This document shows, piece after piece, positions 48,301 through 60,797 of a stretch of DNA of 64,000 nucleotides. The translations under genes were made by a program, and so were the position numbers. The DNA comes from Burhinus oedicnemus (Eukaryota > Chordata > Aves > Charadriiformes > Burhinidae): positions 183,273 through 247,272 of the forward strand of contig VFFE01009203.1 of the NCBI GenBank assembly GCA_008921705.1. Direction: 5' to 3'. Numbering within the stretch: position 1 is the stretch's first letter; each line of letters starts with the position of its first letter. Below the pieces are notes generated by a model. It saw only the letters and a list, made by a program, of their open reading frames with translations, was not told where the DNA came from and made no database searches.

Positions 48301-49061
48301 AGATAAAGTAGCCTGGACAAAGCACCGTTCAGATATGTATTTCTTGTTTGGCATTGCAAGAGGATCAGAGCATGCGAATTGAACGTGAATCTGTGAGCAC
48401 GGGCTGATACAACCCACAGCAATGTCAGGATCTACACACCACGACAAGCACAGCCAAGGCAGTGTGCACAAACATGAGATCTTGCATGGCTGGAGCTAGA
48501 GAGGCAGGCTGATTTGGGGCTGGTTTGTTCCCAGCGTAGCCGGGCGTGCCCAGCGGGTGCTGTTTTCCACTTGGTGAGCACGACGCCAGCCTCTCATGCC
48601 ATGAAGAAAGTTTCATTACAGCGGGTGTCATCAGAGCTACCCAGCCTCTGCCCTGCTCTCTTCCAGAGTTTGGGACTCTGGTGGGTTTGGTGCAGATGAG
48701 TGCTGGGGAGTGGTGTCCAGCTCATGGCTTTCCTTCTGCCTCACTTAGCCCAGGCAATCCATGCTGAAAGCAGCTCTGCTGAGGCTCTAGAAATGCCTAC
48801 ACCATTAAACAGAGAACAGAGGATCTTCAGCAAGGCAACCTACTTTGCAGTCACTGCTGAGCAGCTCTTAGCATCGCTGCACAGTGGGACTCTGCAAAAG
48901 CCACCCTACAAGGAAGGCAAAGGAGTCTGCTGAGTACGTCTGTGTATACACCTTCTAGAAAACCAGAAGTCATTAATGAAGCTTGAGCATCTTTTCTGGT
49001 GCTCATGTCAACATGTACAGCATTTTTCCATTGGCTGGTCTCAATGGACTTTGCAAAGAAA

Positions 49062-49175
49062 GTAAATGATTCTCCCCATTTGAGAAATAGGGAAAATGAG
49101 GTGGACATTCATGTAGTCTTGCCAAGAGCTGCCTGTGCAAGCCAAAGGCAGAATCAGGTCTATGAGCCAGATTTC
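49062..49175 (+). mobile_element. MIR-like SINE remnant
   Basis: 'ctccccatttgagaaatagg', 'gaaaatgaggtggacattca' and 'tagtcttgccaagagctgcc' follow the order of the MIR core (cccattttacagatgaggaaactgag ... acttgcccaaggtcac), with heavy divergence. A weaker match than the copy at 21822. Confidence 0.5.
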
Positions 49176-52100
49176 GTTCTCAAATCATTGCCCTTCTCAT
49201 GAAGCTTCACTGCCTTCTGGCAGGGACTCCTTCACCTGCATCTTCAAGGTTTTATGAAGGTGTCTTAGCCAACAGCTTCTGAAGTTTTCCTTCTAGAACA
49301 GTGTTCTCTGAGCAGGGAAATCTCCTTCCAGGTGATGTCTGACTTGACACCAGTTCTCTGCCTGGGTGTGGTTGCTATGACAGCTGCTCCCAGTTTGGCG
49401 AATCCTCATCCTGCCAATCCTCTGCAAACACAACTTTTGCATATCTTGTATTTTCTAGGAAATAAAAATACTCTTCTGTTTTAGTCTTTTAATCTTCTCA
49501 TGTCTGTGTCTCCTTTTGTTTGGAATCAGTGATGTTAAAACAGCCTTGTGCTGCCAATATTTGAACAACAGACTTTCAGAAAAAATATCCCCACCTCAGT
49601 CTATGACAGATTTGGAGTGCTGTATTGCTTGGGCTGCTGAGAAGAGAGGCTGGGGAATCTACTTTTATGGATTGACTTTGAAATAAAAACTTTTTCACAT
49701 AAAAATCAGGAAGTCAACACTACTTGGCAAATAAATGCAGCTTAAGTGCTCTTAACTGGAAATTGTTATAGTAAACCTTCCTTCTAAAAAATCTGCTGGG
49801 TAATTTTCCAGTGATGTGAACTGCAGTGCTGGATGGGCTGGCAGAGTGCACACGTGTGCAGGAGTGGTCACTCAGAGGTGTTGAGAAAAGTCATTTTAGC
49901 AAATGTTATAGCCTACAAGGATATATATTCTTTCACTGTCCCCTGTTGCCATGTTGAAGCACACAAACACACATAGCACTCACATAGGCATTATGCCTCT
50001 GTTAAAATTCTTCTCAGATCTGGTCCTCACATCTCCATTCTGTTAAATGAATTAAACTCAGATTCCCCTTGCCCCCTGACTTATCTACATTGATTTGCAT
50101 GTTAATAACTTTCCTTCCCTCAGTCAGTTTGTCCTACCCTCTTCTCAATTTCCTTTCCACGGTAATTTTGACTGAGTGCCTTGCCCTCAACTCACAGCAA
50201 GGGGAGGAAACTGATGCAAGGTGGATGGAGGAGAGCAGGGCGTCCATCCTGGTGACTCTGACAACTGTTTCCTTTCATTACCATTACCATTGCCATTTCT
50301 CTGGGTAGAGCCACGCTGGGCAAGGCTGACTCTTTCCTTGGATGCTTTGGATGCCCACCAGGGTGCAATGGACACTGCTCTGCTCATCTTCCCTTCCCAG
50401 ATCCTTGGGTTTGGATATCTGACTCAGGTACCTTCCCTGCTTACCTATGTTTTGCTCATCCCTGAACTCTCATGGCTCCCCAATTCTGTACGTCTCACCT
50501 CCCCATTCTCAACAGAGGTTATCTTTCAGGGTAGATCTCAGCCTGTCTTTACTGAGGAAGGAAACTGAAACAATGTCCAACAGCAGAAATAGCCATTCAC
50601 CCATTTCTATCCTTTCCAGAAGCCGTAAAACAAAACTGGCCCCTCAAAACCAACAGCTTTGCCCTGCAAGCAACTAGTCAGCTGTGCAAGGATCATTCTG
50701 CCTAACTGCTGACAAGTTGGGTGGATGGTTTAAGTCTTGGAAAAAACAAGTCTCTCCCACGACTCTGTCATTTTTGGACTCTGACTTCCTCATTGTATCA
50801 CAGTGAGCAGAGCTCCTCATAGGAAGAAGCATTCCACTGCCAAGGAGCAGAGGGAGATGGCTGCCCGCCATGGCTGCCAGCAAGTTCTGTGAGCAACACA
50901 CAGTTACTGGTCCACTGAGTCTGGTCCCTTGCATCTCTGCACACTGCTGCATCGACTTAGGGCATGACTTCAGAGTGTGCATGTGTGGGGGGAAGCTGCT
51001 GCTGTTGTTCGTACAGTTTCAATTGAGTTTTCTCAACTTCCTGGTTGACTGCCAAAGACCATGAGGCTTAATTTCCCACCTTTGAGTTTCTCTCCCCCTC
51101 AGGATCTTCCCATCTGCTGCATTTTATCTTGCCCAGGTAAAGCTATGCTTGCCAGCCTTCCCTTTCCAAAAATACTGCAGTGTTTGTTTTGGTTCCTCCA
51201 GATTGTGCTGGCTCTGCCTCCGTGTACTGTGACTACTGACTCATGGTCCCGCTGGTCACCTCTATCTGATTCCAAGGTTTTCATTATCTTCTGCTCTTTG
51301 CAGCTCTGCACAGACACTTTTGCCTCATAATACTTAGCAATCTGTTAATGTGGCCACTGTAGAGATCCGCTTTTATATTTAGTAACATCACTCATCAGTG
51401 CAGGATTTTTTCAGTAAAGGAAGTCTAAAAAAAAGATTGTCAGCTGTTCCTATGTTTTTTCTATGCATAGACCACAGAGAAAAATATTCTACTGAGGTTT
51501 CATAAGCAAGCGAACTGAGCTACATGATTTTTTTCATTTTGATTTTGCATACATTTTCCAGACCCTCAGATTAAAAAATATCTGACACATATTCTGATAT
51601 GTTATTTGCTGAGTGCTTTTAAATGAGCCTAGGATTGTGCACAGTGGAACTGAGAACTTGAACACAGGACAGAGTGGAATTAGCTTTAACCTGCGGCTCT
51701 ATTGCAGGGTGTAAAAGAAAGCCATGTCTCATTGCAACTTTACAGCAAAGTAAATTGCATTGTCTTCATGTCTTCCTGGGACTTCTTACACCTGTAAAAA
51801 GCCAAGGTCCTTAGTGGATCAGCTGTATCTGACCAATTTAAAATAGAGACACTTTGACAAGCCTCATGTTGTGATTACAAGCCAGTGATATCCCAGTTTA
51901 GGGCAAGCATGGCTCCAGCCTCTTCATTCTGTTGGTGGGCAGCAGGGACTGAGCCTGCTGAGCTTAGCAGCTGGGGTAGATGGGCTGAAAACTCGCTCTG
52001 TGTGCATAGCACCCATGGGAAACCTTGCAGTCCCCTTATCTGTTTCCCACCAGATGGTCAAAGCCCTTCGAAAAAAACCAGAAGCCCCAGATTAAACCTC

Positions 52101-52877
52101 TTTACCCTGGAAGGTTGCCAGCCCCCATTCTGCTCCCCAGTCCTCTTCTACCTTCAGGCTGGCCTTTTTGCATTTGTTCATTGTTGAGCCCCTCTCTCTC
52201 AGCCCCGCATGCAGCTGGTGAGGCTTAGCAGCCACCTGGGCCAAACCTCACCCACCGCTTCCCTTGCCTGCTCCATGGCCCCTGCACCATGTCCACATCC
52301 CGGTGCTGACTTTGCTCGCCCTGCGTGAGGCAGGATGCTCACCACATGCTCTCACCATCCTGCCCTCCTGCCTCTCGCTGGGTACCCCTCGGGTACCTGC
52401 CTATCGACTGTACCTAAACACAGATTGAACACGGCAGGCGCCAGAGCTTTTGGTAATTGCACCCCAAGGCTATGAAATTCTCTGACAGCAAATCACCCTG
52501 CCCAATGCAGGCTGCAACATTTCTCCCTGCTGAAGCATGTCAGGCAGCGCAGTCGGCATTTGTGCCCTTTGGATCCGACAGCATTGTGTCAGCCCAGGAG
52601 GGGGAAAGCTGTTTTATGAAGACGTCTGCTTCCTTTACAGCTGCCAGAAAATACAAGGATTGGGATTCTTTGCCCTTCCCTCCATCCACTGTCAGCTCTT
52701 TCTCAGATCATGTTTTTGCTCAGAATTCACTGCAATTCAGGTGTCACTGGGAACTATTTCCCATGTCTGGTCTAGCCAGGTTTCAAACAGAGGAAAACTT
52801 TATTGCTGAATGTTATAGACTTGTTTATATTCACATCAGAGAAAAAAGGTGAGTAAGAGACAGGTCCATGGAGTTCT

Positions 52878-52919
52878 GGCTCCTGGTGACAGGCTCCCGG
52901 TGACTGGCTCCCAGGTGAA
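52878..52919. repeat. Tandem array, 14-bp unit x3
   Basis: Units starting at 52878, 52892 and 52906: GGCTCCTGGTGACA, GGCTCCCGGTGACT and GGCTCCCAGGTGAA. The order of conservation suggests local duplication of a single unit. Confidence 0.85.
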
Positions 52920-53401
52920 GACAAGTATTTCTGATCAACCCTCAACTGATATATTTAATTAACTCTGTTTTATCATTGTTGATCATGTTTCTTTGCCTTT
53001 GGGTCTGGTAAGGATCAGAGTCAACATACCATCTTTGTGAAGAGTGAATGTTACGCCTGTAGTGTGACCCAGAGTGCCTGCAATGGATTCATGGATATTT
53101 TCCTGAACATCTTCTGTGCTGCTGATTGAGGTGAGCGCTCCCAGGTCAGTGGAGTTTCATAATCAGACTGGATCTCCCAGTATTTCTTCCCTGTCAGAAA
53201 CTCTCTGGACATCCAAGAGGGAAAGATACTGGACCGGTGAGGAGAGGGGAACAGAGAGGTGAGCTGAGGACCTGGAAAGAACGTGGGGATGTAGCTGTGA
53301 ACAGAGAGCTTTTGGTGTCTGCTCTGGGGATAGTGTCCAAGGGACTGAAAAATTGAATGCCTTTAACAGTGGCTGGAGTAGGGACTCTCATTCTTCAAGG
53401 C

Positions 53402-53419
53402 TTTTTTTTTTTTTTTTTG
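53402..53419. repeat. T18 homopolymer
   Basis: Uninterrupted T run after 'caaggc'. It may mark the tail of an old antisense retroposon, but no body is recognisable. Confidence 0.85.
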
Positions 53420-55334
53420 GAAGACACAGGCAGTATTTCAGACAATGACAGCATTGCCAAGGCCTCACAATGAAACCAGAAGGATGTGACAGTGACGTCT
53501 GTCAAACATTTCCAATATACCAGCTGGACACTGGGCTGTGCTCTAAATATTTTCTCTGCATTTGTCGGGAAACACGTCTGTGTCCTCAGCTTCAACATGA
53601 ATTTGCTGAAATTGTGTGAGAAGCATGTTGTTAAAATACTCTTATGGACAATTCCTGTAGTTCCTCCATTGTTTGGTTCCTTTCTGTTCCTGGTCACCTA
53701 AGAAAGCAGTGACAGCTCCTTTTGTGATCACACGTGCGTTTGTGCTCAGAGAGGACCATGTACTCTCCACTGTGCTTTGGAGTCAGGTGAGCCCAGGTTT
53801 GCGTGGCCATGGCAGGGCACATACTGCCTCTGAGCGCAGCTCTGCAGCCCCAGGTGGGATTCACCTCCAGGATGGGCTGATCTCCAGTCTTGGCAAGTCA
53901 GCGAGGGTACTTCACTTTGACTTGGGGTTTTCTGCCAGCCTTTTGATGCACACAGAGGGGAAGGAAATCTTGGTGAAGCAGGTAACTGTAGAAAGTGCCA
54001 TGGAGGCCTCTCTATCAGCTTGGAGATAAAACAGACACAGATTCTTATTCAGAAGCATCATACAGGGAGTGGAGATTCATTTGCCAACCTTAAGAGGTTA
54101 AAGAGAGCTAAACCAACACCACAGATATTTGGATTTGTGGCAATAGGTAGCCCAGGGATTCTGGACTTCAAAGAGATGGCTGGGCTGGCAAAGTCTCTGC
54201 AGTTTTAATTTTTCCTCACTCTGCGTGGTTAGGAATTAATCTCCATACTATAGCTTTTCCATCTAGGTACCAGAAATACTATTCGCCTGTCTCAGAAATG
54301 CGTTTATGAGGATTAAGAGGGATTTGGGGCTCATATATGACCTAGGTGTAAGAGGTTTTATATGACCTAAGGCTGAGCGATACACAAAACTGGCCTTACT
54401 ATATGCCTGCATTTGAAATATTGGTGTCAGAGACATGATGTTTTGGAACCAAGTTGTTTTTTTCCCTCCTGGCCTACCCCTCAGTGAAAAGAGTTTGGTT
54501 GTTCTGTAGCCTCCCACCAGAGAATGCAACGCGCCCAGTGCACGGGCGTCAAAGGTTTGGCAGCGAGGTAAGAGCCAAGTGGTTTGCTTTGGTTTGTTTT
54601 ACTTTGCTTTGGTATGGTCTGACTTTCATAGAGAGAAATGGATTTGTGCAAGAAGTTCTTTGTCTTAATGGTTTTGGTGAATAACTAGCACTGAAGTGGC
54701 TGCCTACACTGCAGTATCTGGAAGCACCTTCCCTTCCACATAGCTGTCCAAGCTGTGTCTTGGCCCCATATTGGGGCAAGAACAGGCACATACTTCCCTT
54801 TGTCCTGCTCCAATGCATTTTAACTATGACACCAAATGAACTCGCACACCCCTTTCAAACAGGAGCCACAGTCCACGCTGACCGGGTGCCAGCCTAGACT
54901 GAGAGAGCAGGACTCAGGTGCATGTGGCAGCAGCCCATGTTGAAAGACATGTCTTGATGAAAGGGGATTTCACAGCCAGTTAAGCCCTTGAGGAGACCTT
55001 GCTCTCACTGAAATCCCAGGCACTAATATCTTGGTATGCGTTCAGGCAGACAGAGAAGATTTCTGGTTTTCCACCTTAGTACAAGTGTACACTAAACACA
55101 GCCTTTTTAATGACTGGAGCTGTGCAGTGGGAGCAGGAGACTTGCTCACACTTTATTCCTGGGACCTCTTCCATAATCCTTTGAGAAAACATTCACTGCG
55201 AAAAGGTCCCTCCCTCATGCAAACTCTAATGTATTGCAGTAACAGTAATCTATTATGTAGATTTTATGGATCACTTATACAAATCACAGTGAAACCTCCA
55301 TCCTGACTGTGGTTTAAAATAGACACAGGAATAA

Positions 55335-55385
55335 CAATACAGCAGTAACAGCAATAAAAACAACAGCAGCAATAATAATAATGAA
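55335..55385. repeat. Imperfect CAG/CAA/AAT trinucleotide tract
   Basis: 'acagcagtaacagcaataaa' followed by 'acaacagcagcaataataat'. Low-complexity, with no coding context. Confidence 0.7.
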
Positions 55386-58300
55386 TTAATAAAAGAATAT
55401 ATCCATTAAGGTTCCTCCTCTCTGCAAGTACTTGATAACAAAAAGGTATTTTTAGCTTGCAAATTATTTAATATAATATTGTCTTTATTCTTTATGGCTT
55501 CAGAAATATCAGTAATGTTTAAAGAGTCTTACAGTATTTTAAGACACGGAAAAATCACATTTTCTTCTGAGCCATCAGGTTGCTTTTATATGAAAAAAGG
55601 TAGTTAGATTTGTGTTTTTCATTTTGTTGAAGATTCTGTATATTAACACATCCTCTTGCAGAGGAAAATATCTCTTTTTAATAACATAGTATATTAGATG
55701 TCTCTTAGGAGGACATTATTGGCATGGACGTTTCACTGGCAATGTAAGCAACCCATGGAAGTACATATCCATATTGTGGTGACTATAGTTAGGACTTTCC
55801 TTTTTCTGGACAAGCTGAATCTCCTGGAGTTGTACCTAACTGACCCATGCTCAAAATAAAACACTGAATCTTGTTTATTCAACTTCTTTAGCCAGTGCTG
55901 CTAAAAAACTTTTACAAATGATTTCATGTGCGAAATGTTCTTCCTGTACCATCTCTAAAACAGCAGCTATGTGTCTTTCTTCTGCCTTTCCCCAGTGAAG
56001 CCTTTCTAAAGAATTTGTTCAGTTTACACCAGGCCCATTTCTTCTCTGCTTTCTGACTGAGGCTCTTTTCTGAAAAGGCAGGCAAATCCTCACGGGACAA
56101 ACGGCAGCATTCTCCGAATAGTTGCAAGTGAATGCCCTCCAAATCTGAGCAACTGGACCTTTCAGAGGACTTGAAAAATGTAATGCTTCTGCCATTCCCA
56201 AATGTTGTCCTCTTTTTCATGTTCACAGGCCATGTGTGGCAAGAAGCACACAAGGACAGTTTCCTGCCTCCCTCCAAACATAAATATTCCATAAATTTCT
56301 CTCAAGGATTACTCGCTTTTTCCAGTTACCAGAAATGTTTTAGAATAATTTTTAATTGGAACTAAAATAAGAATTAAAAAATACCATTTCTACCCAAAGA
56401 TGTAAAAAAATGGAGACATCACTGACTGCATATATACATTTCCTTTTCCTCTAGTTCTTTTGTAAAATTAGCTGGGTATTTATTAGCTCAGCAAAGATAT
56501 CCTAGTGCTTTGAAATCACTCCTAAATGTTTTAAAGATCTTTCTTCCCATTCAAAGAACTGACATGGTTGAATTGTCACCAAGCAAAGATGGATGGGTTC
56601 ATTAGGAAGAGCCAACAAGTACGTGGATGGGGGAGGTCAAGTTAAAAAGAGTGGATGCCCTCACTTAGAGGCAGAAGCCTGAAGCTTGGCAATCCAATAC
56701 TGGTGACAATGTAAATCTCTAAAACAAGAGCACATATTAGTGGTAGAGACAGCCACAATAACATGGTTGCCATGGCATGTAGAGCAAATGTGTACTGGTA
56801 GCTGTGGTTGGCATGTCTGCAGCTCCCCTACCTTTTGTTGCTTGATGTGTGCTTTCCTATAGTTAAAGCACAATAGAGAGACTTGGTTTAAGTATCAGAC
56901 TTGATTAATAACCCCTTTGCTCTGCAAAACTATTGTTAGCCACATGCACTAACTAATCTTTATTATGGTTCAGTGCTGCAGAAGGATGTAATCCTTCCTA
57001 ACTACAGCTGCAGGTAGGTAAGCTGAGGAAGCAATGCATAGTGAGAGGCAATATCAGCACTGGAGCCAATTCTGGGAATCACAAGCTTTTGATTCATACG
57101 GTCAGATTCAGGTCCCTCATGGTAAGATTCATGTTAACTGTAAGTGTCTGAGTTATAGATGTTTACTCCTGAGCTAATGTTCTTTTATGTGAGTGAAGAG
57201 AAACAGGCTTTTCAAGGGCTTGATCCTAATTTAGGTCCTTACCTTAGGCTGAGATGAAATGAACCCTGATCTATGCTCCTTGGGAGCGCATGTTTCTAAA
57301 AAAGATTGACTGTGTTTATCAGATTAACTCTGTACCTGGTCACAGCCCCTCCATGGGGCCCCACATGGAAAACCCTAGGCCAGGCCATGTCCCCAGGTGC
57401 CGATACGTGATTACCTGTATCCTTTGTCAGCAGGCTCCTCAGCATGGTTTTGGTTTGTCTCAGCCTGCAATTTCCTGGGCTTTATACAGTCATGGTTAGG
57501 GGACTGACATGGACAAGGGAATGTGGTCACTGGAAGGACTGAAATGGTGATAAGAGAGGCTTAGTGAAGCAAAGAGAGTGTACCTGCATAGACATGGCCA
57601 TGCGAGGTCACTTGGACTCAGGCCTCATGTATACTTCTGGCCAGTTTCACTTATGGGCCTAGAACTGGCTTTTTATGTACTTAGATTTCTGGAGAAGAGA
57701 TAGAATTGTAGCAGCCCTCAATCTGGTTGGTTTGATATGGTGAACTCTACTTCCCTGTGTGTGGGTCTTTCAGCCCATGCCATATGCTTGTCCAAGAAAA
57801 ATGGTGACCCATCATCCTTTCCTTAACTCCCCATCACCTGAGTGATGTGGAGTGCAGATGCTGCCAGGTGGCATCCCATGGCTCTGCACACAGAGTGTTT
57901 GTGGCACACAGATGCAGCATCGCAATGGATCTGACCATTGCCCTCCCTCAGTCAGTCTGTAGCCCTGGTTTTGACATGGCAAAAATTTGGTGTCTTCAGC
58001 AGATGGCATTAAATCCTTGAAAGAGGCAAATGGGCACTGTCTGCCTCCATAAGTCTCATTTGTACTTTTCTCTCAAGATCAGACATCAGCTTCAGTTCTG
58101 AAGGACAACACTCAATAGATCTTACAAACGCTGCAGTGCTGTTAATTTGGACTGCTCTGGCTGTTGCTGCTCTTTGAGTACGCTGGATCCTCTCTGGAGT
58201 CCTGGCCTCAGCAAATTCCCAGGGCAATCTTTTCAAAGATGTGCAAAGAAGCACATTTGAATTTCTCACCTGTTATTTTCCTTGACCTCTCATCCTTGCA

Positions 58301-58504
58301 TCATGAAGCAGTAGGAATAGAAGCTCTGGCACTGTGTAATTCATTATATTTTACCTCTTTTATCCAGTGCTGGGACACCACTTTGGGGTCAACAAGAGCT
58401 GCAAACCATGATCTGCTGCTGCTTTTTGTGTTGCCAGTGAGGGGTTGTAGGCCAAATCATAAGCTTATGGCCTTCTGTGCTTCATGATCTGCTTGACTAA
58501 ATTC

Positions 58505-58905
58505 CCACATCTAAATCATTAACTGGGTTTCTTGGATCACTTCTAGAATCAGTTTTAAAATATATGCAAAGCCTACTACTTTCCAGTCCTCTGGAAAATT
58601 GGCTGCTGTTTGTGACAAATGCAGACAACAGCTCAGCTATTTCATGCGTGAACATCTGTAGAAGGGGCCTAAAGTGTAAATCACCTGGACCTGGTGGTGT
58701 AGGGCATGTAAGTATTGAGTTTATTCCAGCACCTATTCTTCTGTCTTCTCTTTCTTCAGGAGTACCTCATTGTGGCCATCAAGGAGGAGAGACAGGGAAC
58801 AGATCACTGTTCTGGTGGTTAAAATTGAGGCAGCCAGCCATCCTGATTCTCATCAACCTCCTCCTTTTAATTAGTTGCTGCTTTCTAGCCACTAGACTCA
58901 CAGAT
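58505..58905 (-). mobile_element. Decayed CR1-type LINE fragment (ORF2 region), antisense
   Basis: The + strand follows the antisense of the CR1 reverse-transcriptase region: 'actttccagtcctctggaaa', 'cagctcagctatttcatgcg' and 'atcacctggacctggtggtg' line up in order with the CR1 antisense phrases 'ccagtc..gggaac', 'ggctcagcaacttcat' and 'ctcatcaggtcccatgg'. Divergence is high. The + strand reading KSPGPGGV looks like a reverse-transcriptase motif but is explained by the antisense alignment. The boundaries are approximate. Confidence 0.5.
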
Positions 58906-60595
58906 TCTACATGAGCTTCTTGCTTCACTTATACTTAATTCATCTCCTATTGACGTTGCTCTCTGGTCTTACAAGGTGTTTGTTCTTTGAACACCACCTT
59001 GGTTCTCACACTCTAATTTATGCTTCTGTTTGCTGGCTTCATTGGGATTAGATTTGCACATTTTCAAGGATTTTTGTTAGGCTTGCGTTGCAGCTACAAC
59101 CCTCATGTGGAAAGCACTTTGTGTCCTCCAGGATGAAAAGTGCTGTGTAAATTGAAGTGTGGTATGTAAAGATTTCAATTAAATAATCTGCCTAATGTTT
59201 GGTGTTACAAGAATATGCTCTTCTAAACATTTTAAAGTCTTTTTCTTACCTTGCTTTTGTGCCTGCATTAATGGTGCATTCTTAATGACAATAGGAGTCA
59301 CTAAGGAACACAAATCTGGTATTCCCTTCTCAAGCTATATTTACTTTGAACAACCCCCATGATACAGCAAGAGATTTCTCACTCATTACTTTGCAGCACA
59401 TGATTTGCACTGCCACGATGTAGCTAATTAGCTGTTGACGTATTCAGAGTTCACATCTGCAGCTTTATTACCAGAATGAACGCCACATGAATCTTCATTT
59501 TTTGGTGTTTTTTGTTGTTTTTCTTCTCATATAAGACCTTTGAACCTTCTAGATTTTATTTTTTATCATATTTTCCACAGCTTCATGTAAGCAATTATTG
59601 CCTGATGCCTTGAAAGTTCAAATGTATACCACATGCCATAGCACCCATTAGTCATCGCTGTTTCTCTGTCACAAGTTCGTTGGTGCTAAGTAACTATAGC
59701 CAAAATAAATAGAAAAAGTAACTGAAGAATTAGACAACACTGTAGTATTTGTTGGGTGCATCTTTTTTGGAGATTACTCTGTCAGTAGTCATGCCAAGTA
59801 AGGGCATTTTGTTCTTTTCTTTTTTTGTTTTGTTGGCTTACCAGTCCCAATGTTATGAAGGATTTTAACCCAGACATTTACATTTCAGCTAGTTATGGTT
59901 CTTTTCAATTTTTTTCAAGCTAGTGCACACAATTAACTGCTTGGCAGAAAGACTATACAATAAGTTTATTTCAAATAAGTGTTTTACCCTTGTATGTTTT
60001 TAGAGAATAGTGCTCCTTGCTGTCTTACTTGTGTCAGAAGACCACGTAAAAAGCTATACCATGATCCATTCCTTGTAGGTTCTATCCTGTGAGATTATTC
60101 CAGATATGAGGCTTGAGCTTATGCTAACTCAAGATAGAAGGAAAATGTGTGTCATCCTGAAGTTGATGGCAAAGTTCCTGTTGATGTCAAGAAGGCCAGG
60201 ATTTCACCCACAGAGATTTGGCATCGGCTTCACTGGGGAAGCGTCAACATGGTCTGCTCCGATAACATTCTTATTTTGTCAATGCCAAAGCATCCACCCA
60301 CTCTATGTCCAAACAGGAGAAAAACCCAGATGGTGTCACATCACATTGCCATCCAGATCCATTTCAAAAAAGTTTTAGAGCCAAATCTGATCAATATATT
60401 TAAAATGTTTGACTGAATTTTCTGTAACGCTCCAGCAGGCAGTTCCTAGGATAGATGCCACAGTTAACAGGATATACATAACAATTAGCTTCAGCTGAAG
60501 CAACCAAGGGCTCAGCAGCATCCCTCCCTCCAGGTTTGGGTGGCAGACATCACAAATAAGCAGAATAGGAGACACTAGTGTCTGAATCTGAGAAG
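58906..60595. other. Intergenic, with one old retroposon-tail-like segment
   Basis: No gene recognised. At 59100-59165 the sequence 'tggaaagcactttgtgtcct' with 'ggatgaaaagtgctgtgtaa' resembles a 3' tail consensus shared by old amniote retroposons (gcgctttg...gatgaaaggcgctatataaa). The rest is AT-rich, including TTTTTG-rich runs near 59500 and 59815. Confidence 0.5.
59100..59165 (+). repeat. Old retroposon 3'-tail-like hairpin
   Basis: 'aaagcacttt' and 'aaaagtgctg' are near-complementary arms around 'gtgtcctccaggatg'. The motif order matches a tail seen in several old amniote repeats; the family is not assigned. Confidence 0.4.
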
Positions 60596-60797
60596 AAAAG
60601 TGTCCTGGTTTGAGGTAAAACAGGACCAATTTTGCTCAGTAACTTTGCTTTTTAGCTAGGCCTCTTCTAACTCCTGAAATTGGCAGCATATTTTGCAGAA
60701 ACTGTTCACTCTCAGAGTGATAAGACCTATGTGTATAGTTGATGCCAAGTAATGGTATGCAGAGAAGCTCTTGCTTATATTTATTTCTATAACAACT

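Larger units (their letters stand above)
41641..49061. other. Intergenic, repeat-poor
   Basis: No gene, RNA gene or dated repeat recognised apart from a CA microsatellite at 43962-43997 and a T15 tract at 45375-45389. The T15 tract ends in CCAG and looks like a splice acceptor by chance. Frames of up to 114 codons (for example 45025-45369) show no family features. Confidence 0.6.
49176..58504. other. Intergenic, nothing gene-like recognised
   Basis: Moderately AT-rich DNA with GC-richer islands at 50.2-51.3, 51.9-52.6 and 53.2-54.0 kb that give chance frames up to 131 codons. It contains a 14-bp tandem repeat at 52878, a T18 tract at 53402 and CAG/AAT-type imperfect repeats at 55335. No exon, RNA gene or young transposon was identified. 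Confidence 0.6.

Noticed and set aside
52982..53130. Cysteine-containing open stretch ending in TGA just before GGTGAG
   Set aside because: No start codon, no family and the stop lies before the apparent donor, so it does not behave as an internal exon.
58660..58700. KSPGPGGV on the + strand, resembling a reverse-transcriptase fingers motif
   Set aside because: The surrounding DNA aligns with CR1 in the opposite orientation, so the + strand motif is a coincidence of the partly palindromic codons.
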